Below, piece after piece: positions 5,606 to 11,323 of a DNA stretch of 11,323 bases. The DNA lies in NCBI GenBank assembly GCA_965372015.1, contig CBDVAP010000100.1, positions 1-11,323 of the forward strand, written 5' to 3'. A program made the position numbers and the translations under genes. The notes under the pieces were generated by a model. It had not been told where the DNA came from and ran no database searches. It was given only the letters and a program-made list of their open reading frames with translations. Positions within the stretch are counted from its first letter, which is position 1. Each line of letters starts with the position of its first letter. This DNA comes from JACZSB01 sp965372015 (GTDB lineage Bacteria > Fidelibacterota > Marinisomatia > SCGC-AAA003-L08 > TS1B11).

Positions 5606-8587
5606 ATGAGAAGGATAAACCATATCGTCCGCTTTCGGGGAGTGTTACCGGGGGCGTTGTTGGCGGTGGCCATACTGGTGGGAGCCTGTGATTTCAAGCT
5701 GCTGGAATCTCCGGAAATGCCTCGCTGGGGGGTCTCGATCACCCTGCCGCTGATCAACCAGAACTACCCGTTCACCAACGTAGCCGACAGTGTGACTATC
5801 TTCGAGGATTCTGCCTCGAATGAACTCCAGATCGAGTTTAGCGATTCCCTCCAAAAGACCACCATCAGCGGGAGCTATTTGTATGTCGACCTGCCGGCCT
5901 CGGCCGAAAATCCCGATCCGGTCAATATGTCCGTCGACGCACCCACTGCCAGCGGTTTCACTGCCTTGGAGGAGACCGTCACCGTGGTGATTGCCCTCGA
6001 CGAAATGCTGGCGTCCTCAGGCTCCTTCCCCGGACTCACCTTCCCCCAATTGATTGACTTTAACATCGATTCATCAACCTGGAACAAAATACTGACCCTC
6101 CCGCCGGTTTCGCCCATGGAACAGTCAGTGGATTCGATCGAGGCAGTAAACGTTAATGACCTCCTTCCACCCGGTGGCATCATCAAGGATGTGCGCTTCG
6201 TCGTGCTCTCCGATTCGGGCGGGGTCAATAAGTTCATCAGCTCAGTAACCAACCGTGATTTTCCCACCCGGGTCGACTCCATTCGCATTCAGCTCTCTTC
6301 CAACCCACTGGACGTCACCCATTCGCGGGCCACCCTGAACCCGGGGGAAACCTATTACGACTCCACCGATCTGAAATCCCGACGGATGGGTACCGAGTTC
6401 TCCTTCGGAGTCAGAATGCTATTGCCCAGGGTTAACACCGCAGATGTGACCATTGCCGCCAATACTGATCCAGCTATCGAGCTCACGATCAGGCTGGGTG
6501 TCGCCGGGCTGGACAGCCTGGGGGTTACCACGGCCGACACCACCTTGGACCCCGGCGATCTACCCTCCCTGGCCCTGCCGACGGATGTCATGATTACCGA
6601 GGGCGTTTTCAAAGATACGACGGACGCGAATTTGAACCGTATCCTGTTATCGGGGCTCTGGAGCACTTTCCCCTTTGAAATGGAATTCCAGGTTTTATTC
6701 CCCAACTTCGCCAATACCTCAACGGGCCAGAAAATATCTTTCGGGCCTTATGCCCTCCTCCCGAACCAGGCCGCCATCTCCGATACGGCCCTGCTCAGTG
6801 GGCATAAATTCTATAACCCGGCGGATACCACTCAACCTATCGATGCCTTCGTTTACCAGGTTGATGTGCGAGTGCTGGAGCAGGATATAGTGCTGTCCCT
6901 GGCTGGTAATGGTTCCTGGGCTTTCAATGCCGGCTTCGGGATGAAAGATTTCTGGTTTGAGAGTATCAGTGGGATTTTCGACATCACCTTTCCCACGGCG
7001 GACACCCAGATTGACAATATACCGAAAGGTTTCGCCGGCTTCCAATTCGATCGCCTGGAAATGAAGTTGTATCTATATAACACTATCCAATTGCCCGTCT
7101 TTCTGGACATGATGATGCTGGGGCTCACAGAACGGGGAGACACCGGTTATGTCCCCATTCTCTCGGAGCTCAATGTACCCGATTCCGACGGGGATACTGC
7201 TTACACCCTTATTATTATGGACAAGGTGTCGGCCAGAACATATTGGGCTGACCTGGTCGACTTTTCCGACACTGTCAACCACATACCTAACACACTCCCT
7301 TCCATCAATCCCAAGGGAATGTCGATTGTTGAAATGCTGAATATGGCCCCGGATACTCTCAAAGTTGGTGGCTCAGCGGTTGTAAAAGGTGAGGGCAGCA
7401 TTGCCGCGGGCCGGGCGGTGTGGGGCGAGTTCGAGCTGATCGCACCCTTCGCCTTCATCATACCTTACACCATCACTTTTCTCCCGGCGCCCGCCACCCC
7501 GGTGGCGCCCATGGACTCATCCACCCGTGAGCAGATTCAGACGGCGCTGTTGTCCGCCAGCTTGACTTCCAGGGTGACCAGCAATTTCCCCATCGCCGGC
7601 AATATCGACATGTTGGTGTCGGACTCCACTCTGTTCCCCTTGGCCTTTGACGAGCTGGACCAGTTGACCGCCGGCATTCCGGAAACCGTTTATACGACCT
7701 ACGATACAGCTATCTATACTTCCTTGACGGACGCCCTGGAGGCCGACTCGATCATGGGGATATCCCACATTGTCTATTATCCCGAGAGCAGTATCGCCGG
7801 CCAGGCTACGGCCCGGTCCGACATCCGAGCCACCCGGGTGGAGTTCTTCACCAGCGGCAACGACTCGGTACCGGCCTTCTGGGTGGGACGCCTGTTCGAT
7901 ATGGAAATCCCCGCGGCGGGGGTTGACGACACCTGGGGCCATGTAGACCCTGACAAGGCGGGTGACACCACCCAGGTAATCTCCCTGGACGCCGAGCGGG
8001 TTCAATGGTTGACTTCCGATAAAACAGTCTATGTGAAGCCGATGATCTCCTTTTACAAGACCGACGGCGCGCGCACAGTGCAATCGACCAACAGCATCGA
8101 TTTCGCCGCCTACGTCACCTTTGAGATGTCCAGCGATATACTGGTACCGCCCACCGATAAGGATACTACCCAGGTTACAGCGGGATCGATTGCATCCGAT
8201 TCAGTGGCGGTGGGCAGCACAATTTCCATCGGTTTGGATAATGTCTTCAGCCATATTGACGGTCAGACTCCGGTGAAGGATATGGAGCTGGACGCGGTGA
8301 GCAATCATACCGGGGTGGCTTCGGTGGACGTGGCCCCCGATACCCTGGACACGGATAAGCGCCGGGTATACATCACCGGTAAAGGTGTCGGTGCGGCCAA
8401 GATTACCGTCACGGCCGACAATGATCCCCAGGACCAGGCCGACCCGGTGACTGTTTCATTCTATATCACCGTTTACCAGGACACCTCTTCCGGTCCGGGG
8501 CTGAATCCGGCCGGTGAGCCCCTGTTCCGCGACGGACGGCAATCCAGCTCCCACTTTACTACCTGGCCTCCTAAGGAGCGGCGTTGA
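5606..8587 (+). CDS. Very large beta-rich lipoprotein with C-terminal Ig-like domain, function unknown
   Basis: A 993-residue envelope protein I cannot assign to a named family. I chose the ATG at 5606 because GGAG (5592-5595) is ten bases upstream and the resulting N-terminus is a classic lipoprotein signal: MRR, a hydrophobic run (GALLAVAILV) and the lipobox VGAC, with the lipidated Cys at residue 28. This Cys is the only one in the protein. A TTG at 5552 would add 18 residues before the signal and is less likely. The mature chain is acidic and rich in Ser, Thr, Asp, Val and Pro with alternating hydrophobic residues, indicating mostly beta structure. Soon after the anchor comes PRWGVSITLPLIN, a Pro-Trp-x-n-Pro-Leu pattern I associate with FCB-group surface lipoproteins. 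Residues about 860-958 look like a bacterial Ig-like (BIG) domain, ending in GVGAAKITVTADN and VSFYITVYQ. The stop overlaps the start of the barrel gene as TTGA, so the two probably work together at the outer membrane. Confidence 0.8.
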   Translation: MRRINHIVRFRGVLPGALLAVAILVGACDFKLLESPEMPRWGVSITLPLINQNYPFTNVADSVTIFEDSASNELQIEFSDSLQKTTISGSYLYVDLPASAENPDPVNMSVDAPTASGFTALEETVTVVIALDEMLASSGSFPGLTFPQLIDFNIDSSTWNKILTLPPVSPMEQSVDSIEAVNVNDLLPPGGIIKDVRFVVLSDSGGVNKFISSVTNRDFPTRVDSIRIQLSSNPLDVTHSRATLNPGETYYDSTDLKSRRMGTEFSFGVRMLLPRVNTADVTIAANTDPAIELTIRLGVAGLDSLGVTTADTTLDPGDLPSLALPTDVMITEGVFKDTTDANLNRILLSGLWSTFPFEMEFQVLFPNFANTSTGQKISFGPYALLPNQAAISDTALLSGHKFYNPADTTQPIDAFVYQVDVRVLEQDIVLSLAGNGSWAFNAGFGMKDFWFESISGIFDITFPTADTQIDNIPKGFAGFQFDRLEMKLYLYNTIQLPVFLDMMMLGLTERGDTGYVPILSELNVPDSDGDTAYTLIIMDKVSARTYWADLVDFSDTVNHIPNTLPSINPKGMSIVEMLNMAPDTLKVGGSAVVKGEGSIAAGRAVWGEFELIAPFAFIIPYTITFLPAPATPVAPMDSSTREQIQTALLSASLTSRVTSNFPIAGNIDMLVSDSTLFPLAFDELDQLTAGIPETVYTTYDTAIYTSLTDALEADSIMGISHIVYYPESSIAGQATARSDIRATRVEFFTSGNDSVPAFWVGRLFDMEIPAAGVDDTWGHVDPDKAGDTTQVISLDAERVQWLTSDKTVYVKPMISFYKTDGARTVQSTNSIDFAAYVTFEMSSDILVPPTDKDTTQVTAGSIASDSVAVGSTISIGLDNVFSHIDGQTPVKDMELDAVSNHTGVASVDVAPDTLDTDKRRVYITGKGVGAAKITVTADNDPQDQADPVTVSFYITVYQDTSSGPGLNPAGEPLFRDGRQSSSHFTTWPPKERR

Positions 8588-9981
8588 TCTTTTCCCGGAA
8601 AACAGCGGTCGCGATCCTGCTTCTGTGGGCTACGGTGGCCTCCAGCCTGCTCACCGCCCAGGAACCGCTGGCAGACGCCCGGGCTCTGGCCCTGGGAGGC
8701 GCCATGGTCAGCACCGCCGAGGGCATTCATGCCGTAGGCTACAACCCCGCCCGGTTGGCGTTCTCAGAGAAAAACTTCAGCATGAACCTGGGGGGATTCA
8801 CTTTTGGGATGGCCAACAATATGCTCTCGGTGAACAACTACAATAAAATCAACGGCGCCGATTTCATCGACCCCATTTCTGCTGATTATGTTGACAAGCA
8901 GGAATTCATAGACAGCATCGATCCTGCCGGCTGGAAGCTGACCACCACCCTGCACTTGCCCATCCCCGGTCTCAACTGGGCCCACGGTACAACCGCCTAT
9001 TCCAGTGAGATGCTCATTTACGGCGCTTTTGGCTTACCCAAAGGCTTCTTCGAACTAATGCTCGAGGGTAACCGGATAGATCAGGAACTGAATATCGATC
9101 TGAATGAGGAGATGATCGGTGTCAACGAGTGGGGCTTCAGTTTTGCTATCCCCAGCGGCAATGTAGCCTTCGGGGTCACCTTGAAATATCTGCAGGGCTT
9201 GTTCTACCTGGGGGTAGATCCCGACTCCAGTTACGGCACTTTTATAACTGATATCGACGGGCTGCACGGTAAGGGGCGCTATCTGTTCCGGCAGGCCGTG
9301 GGGGGTAGCGGGTTCGGCGTGGATGTGGGTTTTGCCACCGGGGATATGAACGGCTACCAGGCGGGTTTCGCTCTGATCAACGCCGTTGGGCGCATCCGCT
9401 GGCAGGGGCCATCCATCACCAAGGACCTGCTGGGCGACGTATTGCAGGAGATGATGCCCTGGGGGGAGAATGAATACTTCCTCTACACTTTCGAGGCCCG
9501 GGACGTGACTTTCATGGAGCTGCAGGAAGGCACACCGCTGGACAGTCTGTTCCTCCGGGAGAGTTATACCGTTTACGAAACCGCCGATTCCGGGCTAGTG
9601 CGCTCGGAAGGCCGGGAGGCTGGAGATTACAATCTCCGCCCCTTCTCGACCGACTATCCCTCCATTTTCCGGATGGGTGGTTCCAAGATGTTCGAAGGTG
9701 TGGGCCGGGTGTCGGTGGACCTGACCACCAATTTTCAAAACAGCCTGTGGGCCATGCGGGGTTGGCATCTGGCTATGGGGTTGGAGCTGCTGGCGCCGCC
9801 CAGTTTCCCCGTGCGGATGGGTCTGCGTTACGGCGGTAAGGATTCCAGCCAGCTGGGAATCGGCTTTGGTATCCACAAAGGACCGCTCCATTTCGACTTC
9901 GCGATGGCCTTCAATAACGGGTTGCTGATTCACACTGCCCGCGGCATGAGCCTGGCCCTGGGCCTGACCCTGGTGCGCTAA
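8584..9981 (+). CDS. Outer-membrane beta-barrel protein, PorV/DUF5723-like
   Basis: A 465-residue secreted protein. The N-terminus is a Sec signal peptide (MIFSRKTAVAILLLWATVAS, then SLLTA) with probable signal peptidase I cleavage between A25 and Q26. Directly after comes ARALALGGAMVSTAEG, then YNPARLAF (residues 32-60), the conserved start of FadL/PorV-like barrel proteins of the FCB group (usual form: R.lalGGA.va.a.g..a...NPA.La). Short amphipathic Gly- and aromatic-rich strands run to the C-terminal strand MSLALGLTLVR, as in DUF5723-type proteins. No cysteine is present. The TTG start is supported by AAGGAG at 8573-8578, five bases upstream, and overlaps the lipoprotein stop (TTGA). Roles known for relatives include lipid or hydrophobic substrate uptake and acting as a type IX secretion shuttle, but no type IX secretion gene is visible here, so the role is open. 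Its partner is most likely the upstream lipoprotein. Confidence 0.8.
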   Translation: MIFSRKTAVAILLLWATVASSLLTAQEPLADARALALGGAMVSTAEGIHAVGYNPARLAFSEKNFSMNLGGFTFGMANNMLSVNNYNKINGADFIDPISADYVDKQEFIDSIDPAGWKLTTTLHLPIPGLNWAHGTTAYSSEMLIYGAFGLPKGFFELMLEGNRIDQELNIDLNEEMIGVNEWGFSFAIPSGNVAFGVTLKYLQGLFYLGVDPDSSYGTFITDIDGLHGKGRYLFRQAVGGSGFGVDVGFATGDMNGYQAGFALINAVGRIRWQGPSITKDLLGDVLQEMMPWGENEYFLYTFEARDVTFMELQEGTPLDSLFLRESYTVYETADSGLVRSEGREAGDYNLRPFSTDYPSIFRMGGSKMFEGVGRVSVDLTTNFQNSLWAMRGWHLAMGLELLAPPSFPVRMGLRYGGKDSSQLGIGFGIHKGPLHFDFAMAFNNGLLIHTARGMSLALGLTLVR

Positions 9982-9994
9982 CCGGTTAATTTTT
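9970..9994 (+). terminator. Weak candidate intrinsic terminator after the barrel gene
   Basis: CTGGT (9970-9974) can pair with ACCGG (9981-9985), one pair being a T-G wobble, across a six-base loop; TTAATTTTT follows (9986-9994). The stem overlaps the stop codon and has only five pairs. Position at the end of the run, facing a converging gene, is right for a terminator. Confidence 0.3.
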
Positions 9995-9999
9995 GCGCT

Positions 10000-11094
10000 T
10001 CAGCTGCGCTGCCTGAGCAACAGGTAAAATCCCAACCCCAAGAAAATGATATTGGGTAGCCAGGCCGAAGCCCAGGGCTCCAGCACACCCTGTTTTCCCA
10101 ACGATTTCCCCAGCATGATGGCCACGTAATAGCCGAAGATGACAAAGATGCTCATTCCGGCGCCGAACGCCAGGCTGGCCCGCGGCCGGCCCACGCTCAG
10201 GGGCAGGCCGAACAGCACCATGATAAAGCCGGTACAGGCGAAGGCCACCTTGAAGTGCAGGTTCACCACCCAGCGGGTGGGATCCACGCCGTTACGGATC
10301 AGTTGCGCCACAAAATCGCGCAATTCCCCATAGCGCATCTCCTCCGGCGTGACCGCCATTTTCATTAGGTCAAGCGGCGTGATGGCCAGGCTTATGAGGG
10401 TATCGACGCCTTGCCGGGTATGAATAGAGGTATCGGCGGGGTTTCGGAAGGAGCGGTATACATAATTCGAGGCGTGCCACATGCCGCGCTCCTCATCCCA
10501 TTTCAGCACGTTAAAATCGATACGCTCCACCAACCGCCCCTGGCTGTACCGCTGCAGATAAACCCCTTTGGCCTGCTGGTTACGGTAGTCGAAACGGTCG
10601 ATGGCCAAGGTTTCATTGGCCGAATGTTGCAGGAATATGTTCTGTTTGAGCACCTTGTGCTTGCGGCGGTATTGGCGGGTCAGGAACTGGCTCTGCATAT
10701 CCGCCTTCTTGCGCATCCCGGTGGATACCAGCAAATCATCGAAAAAGAAGGAGCCCGTTGAGATCAGCGCGCCGGCCAGCAGCAACGAAGCTCCGATGCG
10801 GCGGATGCTCAACCCCGAAGACTTCATGGCGGTGATCTCGTTGCGTTTGTGCAACATGCCCATGGAAAAGAAAGTGGCCAGCAGGGTTGCCATGGGGATG
10901 GCGTAGCTGATGAACTGGGGTAAAGTATACAGGTAATAGGCCGCCACCGCCTGGCGGGGCATTTTGGCGTCGATATAGTGGTCCAGGTTTTCCACTATAT
11001 CCACCACCAGAAACACGATGACGAACGCCAGCAGGGAACCGGCCAGGATACCCAGGAAACGGCGAAGAATATATTGATCCAGCAGTTTAACCAT
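10000..11094 (-). CDS. LptF/LptG family lipopolysaccharide export permease (YjgP/YjgQ)
   Basis: A complete 364-residue inner-membrane permease of the LPS transport complex, which with the ATPase LptB extracts LPS from the inner membrane and passes it to the periplasmic bridge. Layout is that of the family: N-terminal LDQYILRRFLGILAGSLLAF (5-24) opening helix 1 (to about 33), helix 2 at about 57-79, the conserved cytoplasmic coupling segment NEITAMKSSGLSIRRIGASL (85-104) that contacts LptB, helix 3 to about 118, a periplasmic beta-jellyroll of about 150 residues (125-280), then three helices (about 282-300, 306-328 and 344-361). LptF and LptG are hard to separate by eye; the N-terminus looks more LptG-like. 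The ATG is the first possible start, because an in-frame TGA lies 11 codons upstream; no clear ribosome binding site precedes it. It converges with the barrel gene, leaving only 18 bases between the stops. Confidence 0.93.
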   Translation of the reverse strand: MVKLLDQYILRRFLGILAGSLLAFVIVFLVVDIVENLDHYIDAKMPRQAVAAYYLYTLPQFISYAIPMATLLATFFSMGMLHKRNEITAMKSSGLSIRRIGASLLLAGALISTGSFFFDDLLVSTGMRKKADMQSQFLTRQYRRKHKVLKQNIFLQHSANETLAIDRFDYRNQQAKGVYLQRYSQGRLVERIDFNVLKWDEERGMWHASNYVYRSFRNPADTSIHTRQGVDTLISLAITPLDLMKMAVTPEEMRYGELRDFVAQLIRNGVDPTRWVVNLHFKVAFACTGFIMVLFGLPLSVGRPRASLAFGAGMSIFVIFGYYVAIMLGKSLGKQGVLEPWASAWLPNIIFLGLGFYLLLRQRS

Positions 11095-11160
11095 CAGGTG
11101 GAAGATACGAACATTTTCGCTGGATCACTACGGGACATTTGGCTCGGCCGGCGGGGCGCA

Positions 11161-11323
11161 TCGCTCAAATTAAATGTTACCGAAGGGTATTTGAGAAGTG
11201 GTCGTTGCCCCATAATCTATGTAACCGAAAAATGGAGAAGCACGAGGTCATTTCTAGCCTCCCTGTGTCTCCGATCCAATTTGTCGCCACAGGCGGCAAC
11301 CGCGAACTATATGTCTGAGTTCC
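11161..11323. repeat. Hairpin-rich AT-richer segment at the window end, possible dispersed repeat or mobile-element edge
   Basis: This end stretch has 77 G or C in 163 bases (about 47%), below the surrounding coding DNA. It holds several inverted repeats: CTCAAAT/ATTTGAG (11164-11170 and 11189-11195), GAGG/CCTC (11244-11247 and 11258-11261), an eight-pair hairpin TTGTCGCC-ACA-GGCGGCAA with one T-G wobble (11281-11299), and GAACT/AGTTC (11304-11308 and 11318-11322). A near-perfect direct repeat, TGTTACCGAA and TGTAACCGAA, lies at 11175-11184 and 11220-11229. A 28-codon frame begins at ATG 11232 and ends at TGA 11316-11318 without a ribosome binding site. On the minus strand a frame enters from beyond the window and stops at 11177, and could be the tail of an unseen gene. 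I recognise no transposase or RNA family. Confidence 0.35.
11169..11197 (-). promoter_or_regulatory. Possible promoter of the LptF/G-like gene, overlapped by an inverted repeat
   Basis: On the minus strand TTCTCA (11197-11192) and TTTAAT (11174-11169) are separated by 17 bases; the second matches TATAAT at five of six positions, the first TTGACA at four. Transcription would begin near 11162, giving a leader of about 70 bases. The perfect inverted repeat CTCAAAT (11164-11170) / ATTTGAG (11189-11195) overlaps both boxes and could be an operator. Both are pattern-based only. Confidence 0.3.

Noticed and set aside
7517..8083. 188-codon open frame on the minus strand within the lipoprotein gene
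   Set aside because: It lies antisense to a well-supported gene, has no recognisable motif or ribosome binding site and is typical of shadow frames in GC-rich DNA.
9995..10009. GCGC/GCGC stem between the convergent genes as a bidirectional terminator
   Set aside because: The stem has only four pairs, and the adjacent T-run lies 5' of it on the plus strand and becomes an A-run after it on the minus strand.
10411..10761. 116-codon plus-strand frame opposite the LptF/G gene
   Set aside because: Fully antisense to a conserved gene, with no ribosome binding site.
11098..11323. Plus-strand frame from GTG 11098 running off the window end
   Set aside because: It is open for 75 codons but overlaps a putative promoter and inverted repeats, has no ribosome binding site, and the product resembles nothing I know; the right flank is needed to judge it.

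Overview
The window looks like a chromosomal segment from a diderm (Gram-negative) bacterium with roughly 55-60% GC coding DNA. It carries an LptF/LptG-family lipopolysaccharide-export permease, a Sec-secreted outer-membrane beta-barrel of the PorV/DUF5723-like type and a very large lipoprotein. This mix is typical of the Fibrobacteres-Chlorobi-Bacteroidetes (FCB) superphylum and its uncultured relatives such as Marinimicrobia or KSB1-like lineages. The clear Shine-Dalgarno sites (best before metK) argue against Bacteroidetes proper. The phylum guess is inference only; no rRNA or tRNA gene is visible.

Layout: (1) 1-2649, plus strand, a tight run of four genes: the C-terminal part of a sodium/solute symporter, holA (DNA polymerase III delta), an ECF sigma factor whose TTG start overlaps the holA stop, and a zinc-finger, single-membrane-pass anti-sigma factor that begins on the base after the sigma stop. 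(2) 2817-4098, a GAF-GGDEF diguanylate cyclase and a 65-residue basic small protein overlapping it by 8 bases. (3) 4099-4296, a 198-base leader with a possible promoter, a strong ribosome binding site and a puzzling open frame without a start codon. (4) 4297-5478, metK. (5) 5606-9981, a 993-residue lipoprotein translationally coupled (TTGA) to a 465-residue outer-membrane barrel protein. (6) 10000-11094, minus strand, an LptF/G-like permease converging on the barrel gene. (7) 11095-11323, its upstream region, with a promoter candidate and then a more AT-rich, hairpin-rich stretch that may be a dispersed repeat or the edge of another element.

Functionally, most genes are housekeeping or envelope genes: replication clamp loading, SAM synthesis, LPS transport and extracytoplasmic signalling through the sigma/anti-sigma pair. 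The least explained parts are the giant lipoprotein with its coupled barrel partner, the small basic protein, the start-less open frame before metK, and the structured right-hand end. I see no CRISPR array, recognisable transposase gene, phage gene or known defence system.
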